From Luidia sarsii (taxonomy: Eukaryota > Echinodermata > Asteroidea > Paxillosida > Luidiidae), in assembly GCA_949987565.1 (NCBI GenBank), contig OX465114.1, positions 2,292,701 through 2,356,700 on the forward strand: DNA of 64,000 nt. Direction: 5' to 3'. The notes beneath the pieces are model-generated. The model saw nothing but the letters and a program-made list of their open reading frames with translations. It searched no databases and had not been told where the DNA came from. Numbering within the stretch: the stretch's first letter is position 1; each line of letters opens with the position of its first letter. Below, piece after piece: positions 32,690 to 43,683 of this stretch. The position numbers and the translations under genes are program-made.

Positions 32690-33030
32690 GCCCTTTTCAG
32701 ACGACGCTGAAAAGAACTCGCAAGGCTTGAGAGAGAATTAAACGTACAGCATGGGATGCCGTAGGCCTTCCCTTCACACGATCCAATCCCTTCCCCTCCC
32801 TTCACACGATCGATTGTCAAGGTTCCCGTGAGAAATCCTCCGCTAGATTTGTCTGAGGTCCGGCCCTACGACAAAATATCTCAACGGTTCACCAGGGACG
32901 TCTGTCACTCTAAAGTATCGGTAACCGTTCGCACGATCACGTGCACTTTTGTAAGATTTCTCATGCATGGGATATTTTCTCAAGCCTTGCGAGTTTTCTC
33001 AGCGTCGTCTGAAAAGGCCTCAAGGTGAAG
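32690..33030. repeat. Two diverged CCCTTTTCA...CGACGC elements, inverted
   Basis: AAAGCCCTTTTCAGACGACG at 32690 and its inverse, CAGCGTCGTCTGAAAAGG, at 33000-33018. Both carry the GCAAGGCTTGAGA phrase, so the pair brackets 32690-33030 as a possible composite element of about 340 bp. Confidence 0.55.
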
Positions 33031-34570
33031 GTCGAGAACCGAGCGACCGATGTCCACCTGGGCAAGCCTTTCTCCTCCAATCTGCTCGGGCCAGGATTGC
33101 AAGGGACAGTGCGGATGTTGCGGGCGGGCGGGGGGAGGGGCTTACACTTTATCGCCGGGGTACAGAGAGGTTTGGCCGGGGAGCACGTTCGCGGAGGTGC
33201 GAACACCGCCGGGACCGCCCTCCTAAACACCGTGGAGCTAAACGAGCCATAATTGACCGCGAATTAGGCGCTGAAATTTTGGTGGTTTTTTTTTCTTGCC
33301 CTATAGATGTGTCATGCCGACAAGGGAGTGCTGTACGTAACGTGGGGTCCATATATCACACCTACAGGTCTCAACCCAGACGCCAATACGTCTAACAATG
33401 ATTGACGGGCCGCGTCGTGAACGCCCAACAAAATACATCGCCGCATAGTGCGGCCGGTGTACAGACTAATTCTGTCCCCGGCTAAAAATGTGTCCGCGGG
33501 ACAGAATTAACTGGATCAAAGTGTCCCCCGATTTGTTTTGCCCGTACCACATAAACGCTATGGACCCATATGTTTGTGCACAAACAATTTACGGGGTGGG
33601 GGCAAGGGGGAGGGGAGGGGCTATACCAGTTGAAGTTAAAGCTAGGGATAGGCTTTCTGCAAATTCTGCTTCATAGCTCTGAAATGCGCCTTAGGTATAC
33701 TTGCAATGGGCCGCTTTCAGAGACAATAATTGGTGTGCCATTATTTTATGTGCACATCGATTCAGACCTCCTAAAGTAATAAAATCCAATAGCCAGTTAA
33801 TTGGACGAGAATTATGGTAACCGTGAGTCGGAAGTATAGTCAACGATCAAATGTATTCTCCACGGATTGGTGGTTTCCTGCGCTGAGCAATGTGCTTTAC
33901 GCGCCGGTTTGTTTTTTTCTTCTTCAAGGGTTTCAGAAAGTGACCAGAGGGTTATTGCACGCACGTCATGCAGGCTCGCCTTTCACCCACGTCTGGTTAA
34001 CGGTTATGCGATACGTCTGGAGCCCGACCCTGGGAAATTGCCAATGTGCCCGCGCGGGGATGAATATAGCCTTCCATTGGCGGCAGTTATTGCCTTGTTT
34101 TTGAACGGGAAGGTGAAATTAATGGGTTGGTCTGGGCAAGGCTGGGTTGCATGGGTAACCCACTGTTATTCTTGGCAGGGCTAGGCAATATAACCAACGC
34201 AATGTGATTGGGTTGGGGCCAAAAGATCACATTGAGGATAGAGCTACGTCTTGGCGTTAAGAGTCACCTCACATCAAACTTATTAATGACGTATTTCACA
34301 TTAGTCACCTTGTGGTTTGTTTGTGTTCATTTTCTGCTAGTTGGCGATTACAACGCTCCGCTATGCGGTTTATAGGGCTCGTGCTAACTCATTGCCATCA
34401 GTTTTGTCAAGAGCCAAAATTATCAACCTTTCGACAGCGGCGTATCAGTTGATACTCTGTATACACAGGAAGACCAAACTTGAGATTCACTGAAAGGCCA
34501 CAACCTCTACCGCGCGTGGATGTATGGATCGAAGTCCGAACGAATTACATCGTTCTGTTATGCGCTTTCT
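33031..34570. other. No gene seen; repeat relic at 33539-33670
   Basis: The 33539-33670 segment matches 15985-16230. The remainder is unique-looking, with overlapping short frames (up to 142 codons ending 33395) of no known family. Confidence 0.35.
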
Positions 34571-34593
34571 AAGATGGCGGCTGGGTGACGTCA
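34571..34593 (+). promoter_or_regulatory. YY1-like plus CRE promoter signature
   Basis: AAGATGGCGGC (34571-34581) is the canonical YY1 core-promoter word, and TGACGTCA (34586-34593) is a perfect CRE, 5 bp apart. Housekeeping promoters carry this pair just downstream of the start site. The plus orientation would transcribe toward 35 kb, but no coding exon is recognised before the tRNA-half array. Confidence 0.35.
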
Positions 34594-35008
34594 ATGCGTT
34601 GCGGTCCGTGTCGACCTGGGATTAACTTTCCTGTGCTGAGACCAGCCGTCGGCGCTCAAATACACCTTTCCTGCCCGAAAGCTATAGGGGAGAATTGGTT
34701 TCGATTCGCGGGCTGACATTACCTCCCCACACTCCCCCTCTGCCCTCATACAGCGAGGATGGAGGAGGGCGTTGGCTGTAGAGGTCGTTCCAGTCATCAG
34801 CCGAATCGCCAATTCAAAGTGTTTACTGGTGCGTGACCATTGCGTGCATTTGGTACGAAGGCGTCACGCACGGAGTACCAGCGACCTTCGCGGGTGTCCA
34901 TTTCTGGAAAATGACGACTACGGCTGTCATCAATTTGGGCAGTGGTGCTCTTATAAGCTTGTAACCTTACCACCCTGGTTTCATATCTTTAAGCATAATA
35001 TACAGGAC
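34594..35008. other. No gene seen
   Basis: Short frames only, with no motif. Confidence 0.35.
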
Positions 35009-35095
35009 CGGACGTATCGATCCTAGCAGGACCTTTCTGCCTCCGTAATGAGAAAGGTCCTGCATGCTAGGATCGTGACGTCATACCCTCGAGCA
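35009..35095. mobile_element. PLE tails as an inverted pair
   Basis: CGTATCGATCCTAGCAGGAC CTTTCT faces AGAAAGGTCCTGCATGCTAG GATCGTGACGTCA. The second hairpin has a 4-bp insertion in its loop and GAAAC changed to GTGAC, which creates a CRE octamer at 35076-35083. Confidence 0.75.
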
Positions 35096-35261
35096 TATTT
35101 ATTTAGAATTTTTGTTTATTTGGGGTCATTCAAGTCGCCATGTGCTTCACAAAGCATTTTATTCAACAAGTAATTTGGACAGATTTGCTTTTCCCAACCA
35201 ATGTTATAAAATAACCAATGTTATAAATAACTAGCCAAAATTACTGCAAATTGAAAAAAAA

Positions 35262-35905
35262 TGGCAAAGAAAACTTTGACTGGACCGGGATTTGAACCCA
35301 AGACCTATGGTTTGGCGTACCAGCGCTCTTACCATCCAGTCCTTAGATGGTGGCCTTCCCAAATAGTCAACTAGTCTTTGGCACACCAGCGCTCTTACCA
35401 TCTGAGCTATCCAGCCCTTTGATGGTGGCCTTCCCTAATAGTCAACTAGTCTTTGGCACACCAGTGCTCTTACCATCTGAGCTATCCAGCCCTTAGATGG
35501 TGGCCTTCCCAAATAGTCAACTAGTCTTTGACACACCAGTGCTCTTACCATCTGAGCTATCCAGCCCTTAGATGGTGGCCTTCCCAAATAGTCAACTAGT
35601 CTTTGGCACACCAGTGCTCTTACCATCTGAGCTATCCAGCCCTTAGATGGTGGCCTTCCCAAGTAGTCAACTAGTCTTTGGCACACCAGTGGTCTTACCA
35701 TCTGAGCTATCCAGCCCTTAGATGGTGGCCTTCCCTAATAGTCAACTAGTCTTTGCCAGGGTGGGGGCGCCAGTCAGAAGCAATTCAACCATTAACTGCC
35801 GTATATCTCTAGCAATCCCATCCCAGCTTTCATTCACAACCAATAGTTGTAAACTTGACCACGGCAGCTCGCAAAGATTAGACATTAGAACGTGTACATG
35901 TCAGG
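35262..35905 (-). repeat. tRNA-half array D
   Basis: Minus-strand copy. Its tRNA-like unit (35278-35342) has the T arm and B box (GGGTTTGAACC in reverse) but has lost about 7 bases of the D arm, so its A box is damaged. About six 75-bp units follow, then the leader (35752-35900, TGGGGGCGCCAGTCAGAAGC). Confidence 0.85.
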
Positions 35906-37780
35906 CCTTTGTAAGCTAGCAAGCCGTTAGCAATTAGATTGCATTTTTCTGGTATTACATAATGTCCATTGCCTGCTTTCATTTAGGAGTGTCGAGAGAC
36001 TGACAAAGTTCTCTTCAAACCAGAGTCATTGGTTTGTATTTGAGTAGTCCTCACGAGTTGATAAGTCGCTTCTGCGTGTGCGATATCTTAGTGACAGTAA
36101 CGTGGAAATTCACTTGCGCACAATGCAGCTTTAAGACATGTGCCGCGTTGCTTAATGCATGTATTGAATTAATTTCGGTTACCTTTCTTTGGACGGTTGG
36201 CCGGTCTCAATCGGGGCCGCGTCTTTCACTGCCACCAAAGGTTAACCCGAAGGTAAAGCGATATTTCTCGGCATTGTTATCTGAAGGGAACCCAGCATTC
36301 AGTTGCAAGGGCTTTTACTCATCTGTCTAAGACATCATAGAGACGACAGATTGAAACGTGGCACGCAGATGTCAGTGCTAAGTATATATAGCGGTGACGC
36401 CACAAAGCCCCAAACGAATGAAGATAAAAAGTCGGCCTACCAAAGTATTGACAACGACAGGATCAGCCCACCGACAGATAATCGTCCGATGATCGCTCGA
36501 TTCCTGACGTGGTAACCTCACCTTCAACCCCCTCCCCCAGTCGGGAGCCATTTGTCACGCCCCTCCCCTCACGGCCTTGTCCTAAAACAAACGAAAATGG
36601 GGCGACAGCTGAGCTGGCAAGAGCGAAGCAGAGAGACAGAGGCGTGCTAACTATTTGCGTCCCTGCATGTATACCCCTGGCTGTAAGCTGTGTGTTGGCT
36701 GGTACTCTTCATAATTGCGTGCATCCGTTTTACGCATGCCTGCTGCAGCACTGATTATACCAAAATAGACCGCCTATAGCCGGTAGTGGTAAGGTGAACT
36801 TCACTGACCTTACACGATAAACATACCCAAAGCGGACATTCAGAAGGTATACTCAAATAGGCCTTTCTTAATATCTATGCAAATGACATTGAACAGAAAG
36901 CGAGGCTATGGGCGCTAGATTTCAAAGATTATTGCTGTTCCCCGCTGCTTTTGGGTCTTTTCTCGACATATTCTTCAACAAAACCGAACGTTATCTTAGG
37001 AACAACGGTAAAGTCCATCGAATTTACCGCCATCTTTGAAATCTAGCGTCCACAGCCTCGTTCTGGGCTACGACGCATACAATTTGCATGTATATATCAA
37101 GAAAGGCCGATACTGGGTTATATTCGATCAGTCCGAATCGATGACGTATGCAATGCGCATTACAACGCGCGCACATGCCACGGAGCATGCGCGGTAAGCT
37201 TCGCATACTGGTATGCATGCCGCTGGTACGCGGCAGGGAACCCGTCCCCGAACGCTTGGATAACCGACGGCCAAATATAAACACTATAATTGGGCGCTTG
37301 ACTGTCTTTGTTAGCTGTCACAACGTCACATCCCTTTTGCCTTCGTCTGAAAAACATCCGATTCTTGCACGGCATTATCACAACCTTGCAGAGCTATAAA
37401 CGAGCTATAAGCACAACTGGCGTGACTGATGTCAAGAACTCGTGCATGTACGGCTCTTTCCTGGTCGATTGCTTCTCTCAATATCAAATTAGAATGGACT
37501 TGAAATCATGCAAAAGTGTTGATAGCTGCTGGGACAATGGACAAATATCAAAAGGGAGGTCGCCAGTCTCCGCGTGAAATTTGACTGACTTTGGGCGGGA
37601 AAGAGGGAAGCGAATCCAGTTAAAAAAAATTAGTACAAGGATGAAGACTGATCCACTAATGATAACTGATATGCAAGAAATACACAGCATTATGTACTGT
37701 AGACACTGTCCATGTCTGCAGTTCAATCGAAATGACAAAAATCTTTGTCGTAGTTGTCCTAATTTTGAAAAATGGTAAAG
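35906..37780. other. No gene seen over 1.9 kb
   Basis: Overlapping frames up to 120 codons are present, none recognised. ATCTATGCAAATGACATTGA and ATATCAAGAAAGGCC parts near 36865 and 37090 look like inverted relatives (TTTGAAATCTAGCGTC at 37034 versus GGCGCTAGATTTCAAAG at 36910), a possible 170-bp palindromic element. Confidence 0.35.
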
Positions 37781-39920
37781 AAAACTTTGACTGGATAGGG
37801 ACTTGATCCTGAGACGTCTGGTTTTGTGCACCAGCGCTCTTACCATCTGAGCTATCCAGCCCTTAGATGGTGGCCTTCCCTAATAGTCAACTAGTCTTTG
37901 GCACACCAGCGCTCTTACCATCTGAGCTATCCAGCCCTTAGATGGTGGCCTTCCCAAATAGTCAACTAGTCTTTGGCACACCAGCACTCTTACCATCTGA
38001 GCTATCCAGCCCTTAGATGGTGGCCTTCCCAAATAGCCAACTAGTCTTTGACACACCAGCGCTCTTACCACCTGAGCTATCCAGCCCTTAGATGGTGGCC
38101 TTCCCAAATAGTCAACTAGTCTTTGACACACCAGCACTCTTACCATCTGAGCTATCCAGCCCTTAGATGGTGGCCTTCCCAAATAGCCAACTAGTCTTTG
38201 ACACACCAGCACTCTTACCATCTGAGCTATCCAGCCCTTAGATGGTGGCCTTCCCAAATAGCCAACTAGTCTTTGGCACACCAGCGCTCTTACCATCTGA
38301 GCTATCCAGCCCTTAGATGGTGGCCTTCCCTAATAGTCAACTAGATTTTGGCACACCAGCGCTCTTACCATCTGAGCTATCCAGCCCTCAGATGGTGGCC
38401 TTTCCAAATAGTCAACTAGTCTTTGGCACACCAGCACTCTTACCATCTGAGCTATCCAGCCCTTAGATGGTGGCCTTCCCTAATAGTCAACTAGTCTTTG
38501 GCACACCAGTGCTCTTACCATCTGAGCTATCAACTAGTCTTTGGCACACCAGCGCTCTTACCATCTGAGCTATCCATCCCTTAGATGGTGGCCTTCCCTA
38601 ATAGTCAACTAGTCTTTGGCACACCAGTGCTCTTACCATCTGAGCTATCCAGCCCTTAGACGGTGGCCTTCCCTAATAGTCAACTAGTCTTTGACACACC
38701 AGCACTCTTACCATCTGAGCTATCCAGCCCTTAGATGGTGGCCTTCCCTAATAGTCAACTAGTCTTTGGCAAACCAGTGCTCTTACCATCTGAGCTATCC
38801 AGCCCTTAGATGGTGGCCTTCCCTAATAGTCAACTAGTCTTTGGCAAACCAGTGCTCTTACCATCTGAGCTACCCAGCCCTTAGATGGTGGCCTTCCCTA
38901 ATAGTCAACTAGTCTTTGGCAAACCAGTGCTCTTACCATCTGAGCTATCCAGCCCTTAGATGGTGGCCTTCCCTAATAGTCAACTAGTCTTTGGCAAACC
39001 AGTGCTCTTACCATCTGAGCTACCCAGCCCTTAGATGGTGGCCTTCCCAAATAGTCAACTAGTCTTTGGCACACCAGCGCTCTCACCATCTGAGCTATCC
39101 AGCCCTTAGACGGTGGCCTTCCCTAATAGTCAACTAGTCCTTGGCACACCAGTGCTCTTACTATCTGAGCTATCAACTAGTCTTTGGCACACCAGCGCTC
39201 TTACCATCTGAGCTATCCAGCCCTTAGATGGTGGCTTTCCCTAATAGTCAACTAGTCTTTGGCACACCAGTGCTCTCACCATCTGAGCTATCCAGCCCTT
39301 AGATGGTGGCCTTCCCTAATAGTCAACTAGTCCTTGGCACACCAGTGCTCTTACCATCTGAGCTATCAACTAGTCTTTGGCACACCAGCGCTCTTACCAT
39401 CTGAGCTATCCAGTCCTTAGATGGTGGCCTTCCCTAATAGTCAACTAGTCTTTGGCAAACCAGTGCTCTTACCATCTGAGCTATCCAGCCCTTAGGTGGT
39501 GGCCTTCCCTAATAGTCAACTAGTCTTTGGCACACCAGTGCTCTTACCATCTGAGCTACCCAGCCCTTAGACGGTGGCCTTCCCTAATAGTCAACTAGTC
39601 TTTGGCACACCAGTGCTCTTACCATCTGAGCTATCCAGCCCTTAGATGGTGGCCTTCCCTAATAGTCAACTAGTCTTTGGCACACCAGTGCTCTTACCAT
39701 CTGAGCTATCCAGCCCTTAGATGGTGGCCTTCCCTAATAGTCAACTAGTCTTTGGCACACCAGTGCTCTTACCATCTGAGCTATCCAGCCCTTAGATGGT
39801 GGCCTTCCCTAATAGTCAACTAGTCTTTGGCACACCAGTGCTCTCACCATCTGAGCTACCCAGCCCTTAGACGGTGGCCTTCCCTAACAGTCGACAATTT
39901 TTCCATTAACTGCCGTATGT
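37781..39920 (-). repeat. tRNA-half array E, the longest (~27 units, 2 kb)
   Basis: The minus-strand tRNA-like unit is 37789-37861, with a degraded B box (GGATCAAGTCC). About 27 head units of 75 bp run to about 39895. Three units share one 32-bp deletion (GAGCTATC joined to AACTAGTC near 38527, 39171 and 39363), which marks block duplication. A leader remnant (CCATTAACTGCCGTAT) ends the element. The minus strand reads open as a 25-residue repeat because 75 is divisible by three; this is not a protein. Confidence 0.93.
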
Positions 39921-40405
39921 TCTTCTTGGGTCCGTATAAAGTATGGCCGTTTTTCGAAACGGGCTTCCAGAGCTACGGCTAGGGCTATTGTCTTCGCATC
40001 TCCGTGTATTTCCAATAGGGGGAAGACCTAGACCTAGCTCTCTAGACGCCCATTTCGGACACGGCCTTACCTTGACTCAGAACCAGGAAGCACGACTATT
40101 AGAACATGCCTAGTTGCAACAAAGGGTGTCTCGTTTTTTAGTCTTATCTGGTCGAGAGGGCAGCTAAAGGGCAACAGGTGGAGCAGCAATCGTATGTGAC
40201 TGTGATTTGTCTTCCTGCCTGACTGTGCTGTCGGTGTGCGAAGTATGAACTGACCTCATGCATCTCCATGCATTAATGACGTTCATCGCATGTCATGTGT
40301 AGCCGATACCTCGTCTATCAATCGGGTTATCCCTCGCCGACATTTTCATGAATTGTTGTCAAGGGGTTTAGACAGTCACTGGCGACTCGTACACCTGAAC
40401 AAGTT
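39921..40405. other. No gene seen; GGGCTTCC/GCTAGGGCT module relic at 39945-40070
   Basis: CCGTTTTTCGAAACGGGCTT resembles the module at 7005-7395. The rest is unique-looking. Confidence 0.4.
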
Positions 40406-40409
40406 CCCT

Positions 40410-40773
40410 GAATGGAAACCTCCTCTCTCCCTCTTCCCCCTCTCTCTCCACCTGTTTATCTCCCTCCCCTCTGTCCCACCCTCTCTTTTCCTCTCTCTTC
40501 CCTTTCCCTCTCCCTCTCTCCCACCCTCTCTATCCACCCTCTCTCTGGCGCTTTCTCTCTATCTCACTCTCTCNNNNNNNNNNNNNNNNNNNNNNNNNNN
40601 NNNNNNNNNNNNNNNNNNNNNNNNNNNNNNNNNNNNNNNNNNNNNNNNNNNNNNNNNNNNNNNNNNNNNNNNNNNNNNNNNNNNNNNNNNNNNNNNNNNN
40701 NNNNNNNNNNNNNNNNNNNNNNNNNNNNNNNNNNNNNNNNNNNNNNNNNNNNNNNNNNNNNNNNNNNNNNNNN
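40410..40773. other. Pyrimidine tract running into an assembly gap (N 40574-40773)
   Basis: CTCTCTCC-type repeats begin at about 40423 and end at 200 N, so the assembler broke in the low-complexity tract. The frames crossing the N run are meaningless. Confidence 0.95.
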
Positions 40774-41264
40774 TTTCCTATCATAATTACGAAGGAAAAT
40801 ACGTTGGAATAAGGCGGTTTCCAATACACCCTCGGAATTCCATGTTTTTACATGGAAGCAATCGCAAAGACTCCGGCTTAACTGATACCATTGGACCCGT
40901 CTAAGGATGTTGTGCTACGCACGCATATAGGACCTTAGGACCTTATTCCGTCGCTCTGCTTAAAGACTAGATACATATCTGATCATGAAAAGTGTTCCTT
41001 TGGGGAACACGAATACCAGTCATATCTTTTTTATAACGCATGCTTAGAGCAACCAACCGACTAGTGAAGTTTCCAAGTAAGTTGATTTTTGTTTACTTAA
41101 TAATGTGGTGTTTAATTTGAATACATTGTGTTGCTCTGAGCGAAAAAAAAACATTCCCATCGCCAACAATGTAGACAAGGAGGAAGTTCAGAAAACCCTC
41201 TTATGCAGGAGTTAGCTCAACGCCCAATACATCTCAGCCTTGACTGCATGAAATGGAAGGTCAT
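40774..41264. other. No gene seen
   Basis: AT-rich sequence. AAAACTGG-type or other repeat families of the window are not evident. Confidence 0.4.
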
Positions 41265-41269
41265 ACCTT

Positions 41270-41640
41270 AAAGGCCCAATACAACATTGGGAAGATCGGA
41301 AAACATCGATGTCCACAGATTTCCTTCTAATTCACACAGTTTGTAGATGGTAATGATAGAAGCCTTATGTTGAAATCTTACGGTCTGGGATGCTGTATGC
41401 TTTTCGAGAAATCTTCACTCAAACATCGACAAATAGTTTATTACTCGCGAGTAATAAACTATTTCTTACACTACAGACCGGTGCATAAACCGTGACGTGT
41501 TTTTTTTGCCTTTTTCTGCTTTCTCAGATCACCATTTGAGCTAAAACCTTCGCAGTATTGCTTTTCTGAAATGTGTAATGGTTTAATTAAAACTCAAACT
41601 GTGGCAATCTTTTGACCTTTACCAATGTAGTATATGCTTT
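41270..41640. mobile_element. Diverged relative of the TTAA MITE
   Basis: Starts TTAAAGGCCCAATACAACAT and ends TTTACCAATGTAGTATATGC. The interior keeps ATAGAAGCCTTATGTTGAAA at the place of the ATAGAAACCTCGCACTGAAA of other copies. It is older than the other copies or a sister family. Confidence 0.6.
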
Positions 41641-42050
41641 GCTAGGTAGTATGTCGTTTCAAATTGTGGTGTCACTTTTGAGAAAATCTGGACCTTTCAG
41701 AGAGCAACAATTTGTTTCAGTGGGTTTTTTTAACGCGGCTGGGGAGAGTATGTGGACTGCCCTCGGATTATGTAATCGTGTGCTTCTCTGAAAGGACATT
41801 CAGGACGTGTTACTTAAAAAAAAAATCACTGGCGGTTGTGAACTCATTTCTTGCATCGTCCACGACGGAGGGAAGAGACGATTTACTAAGTGTCGTGATA
41901 ATGCTGAAAAGGGCTTTTGGTACAAGATCAGACTGTGCTGCTTGGCAAAGTATAAAAGCATGCTGTACACCAGTGTAGTAATATGATACGCAATTATACA
42001 ACATCGATAGAGTTACAGGCAGTGCTTCGTGTGTTTAATTATATAGTTAC
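41641..42050. other. No gene seen
   Basis: An 88-codon plus frame (41712-41978) has no motif. Confidence 0.35.
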
Positions 42051-42109
42051 AATATTATTGTACATGAAATTGAATAAACAAAAAAAGGAAAAACAGGCTG
42101 GAAACTTTT

Positions 42110-42535
42110 GGACAATTTTGAAAAATGAAAAAAAAAAATTGACTTGAACCGGAGACCTCTGGTTTTGCGTATACCAGCGCTCTTACCATCTGAGCTATCA
42201 AGCCCTTAGATGGTGGCCTTCCCGAATAGTCAACTAGTCTTTGGCACACCAGTGCTCTTACCATCTGAGCTATCCAGCCCTTAGATGGTGGCCTTCCCTA
42301 ATAGTCAACTAGTCTTTGGCACACCAGCGCTCTTACCATCTGAGCTATCCAGCCCTTAGATGGTGGCCTTCCCAAATAGTCAACTAGTCTTTGCCAGGAT
42401 GGGGGCGCCAGTCAGAAGCAATTCAACCATTAACTGCCGTATATCTCCAGGGATACACCCCTGATTTCATTCAGATGCAAACAACCAATTGTTGTAAACC
42501 TGGCTACAGCAGCTCAGGGATCACACAAAATGGAT
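42110..42535 (-). repeat. tRNA-half array F
   Basis: Minus strand. The tRNA-like unit (42141-42204) has a deletion through the T arm, so the B box is lost. Three head units follow, then the full leader (42395-42530, TTAACTGCCGTATATCTCCA, AACCTGGCTACAGCAGCTCA). Confidence 0.85.
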
Positions 42536-42904
42536 GCAGCTTTTTTCTGTAAAATTGTATATGATCTTATTGGCCAAGGCAAGCTTTTCGATGCAGCTTT
42601 TTTTCAATCTAAGTCAAACGAATTTAGGAAAAACTGACTGGGAACTTTTAAAACAATTTTGAAAAATGGCAGAAAAAAATAAACACTTGTCCATCTCAGA
42701 GACTTCATCGTATTCATAATAAGATCGAGTTAAGTTACCCATTCGCATTAGCAACAAAACGGATTCTTAAGAGGAGATATTCCTTGAAGGAGACTGATGT
42801 TATACCTTTCATAAAGCTCTCAGATTAAAAGTAAATATTTCCTATTATCTTCAACGGCACTCAATGTATGTACATTTCAAATCACACGCTAAGGCACCGG
42901 CAGT
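42536..42904. other. No gene seen; degenerate array-tail relic at about 42620-42680
   Basis: ACTTTTAAAACAATTTTGAA AAATGGCAGAAAA repeats the region beyond the tRNA-like unit of the arrays (as at 42105 and 37750), a solo tail. Confidence 0.45.
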
Positions 42905-43060
42905 CAATATATCACCAAACCCATCGTAACTCACGATCAAACGCAAGACGATGAGCGATGCACAGAAACCATTATACAATGCACACGCATGGCCTGTCAA
43001 AACTCACGATGAGTTATCCATCGTGAGTTGAGTTACGATGCACCGTGTGAAAGCCACCTC
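42905..43060. repeat. CATCGTAA element, single copy
   Basis: Matches the dimer at 17050-17345 (AAGACGATGAGCGATGCACA; GATGAGTTATCCATCGTGAG). Confidence 0.7.
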
Positions 43061-43639
43061 TGAGGATATGGGCCTACATGTATACACTGTAAAACCGTTC
43101 AGCAGAACACTTTGCCAAACACTTGGTAAACTTGGCTGACAGTGAAGGGATACAATTTCCCTTGACCACGTCACTACCTGCAGAGGATCGTAATGAGGTA
43201 CGGCGTGTGCGATCAAGGCAGCTTAAGGCTAGAAAGTCAACGGTGAAGGTGGTCCATTCGTCAGCCTTCTGACGGTCCCAAGGCGACCTCGTTAAATCTA
43301 TACAGCGGTGGGATTCTGGCTGTCCATCAAATTCGCGGCTTGGACGAGTTCGACTTGTCCTTGACCCCTGACCCCCGAGGGCAAAGGTCGCCTTTTGACC
43401 TGACTGGGGGGAGACTGAGTCCCTGGGTCCGGTAGGAATTGGGAGCTCCAACCTCGTCCCCTGCCACGCCGCAAAATTGGCACCAGAGATCGGCGCTCCT
43501 CCTTGCAAACTGAATATTTACTTCGGTTCGAAAGCTGGAGAGTGCGATGCAAAAACTGCTCCTCTCAAACCTAAGACAGTGAGAATACCAAGCCAAAGTC
43601 CAAGCCTCAGTCCTAGCTCTGTAAAGAGTGGCGTGGCTT

Positions 43640-43645
43640 TTTATT
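43640..43645 (-). terminator. Poly(A) signal of the immunoglobulin receptor gene
   Basis: AATAAA on the minus strand, 39 bases past the stop codon, which would give a very short 3' UTR. Confidence 0.5.
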
Positions 43646-43683
43646 GTGAGGGGCTTTATACCCATGGAGCTTATAGCTCCAGG

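Noticed and set aside
35435..38296. Protein with 25-residue repeats (MVRALVCQRLVDY...)
   Set aside because: Direct translation of the antisense of the 75-bp tRNA-half units; 75 is divisible by three.
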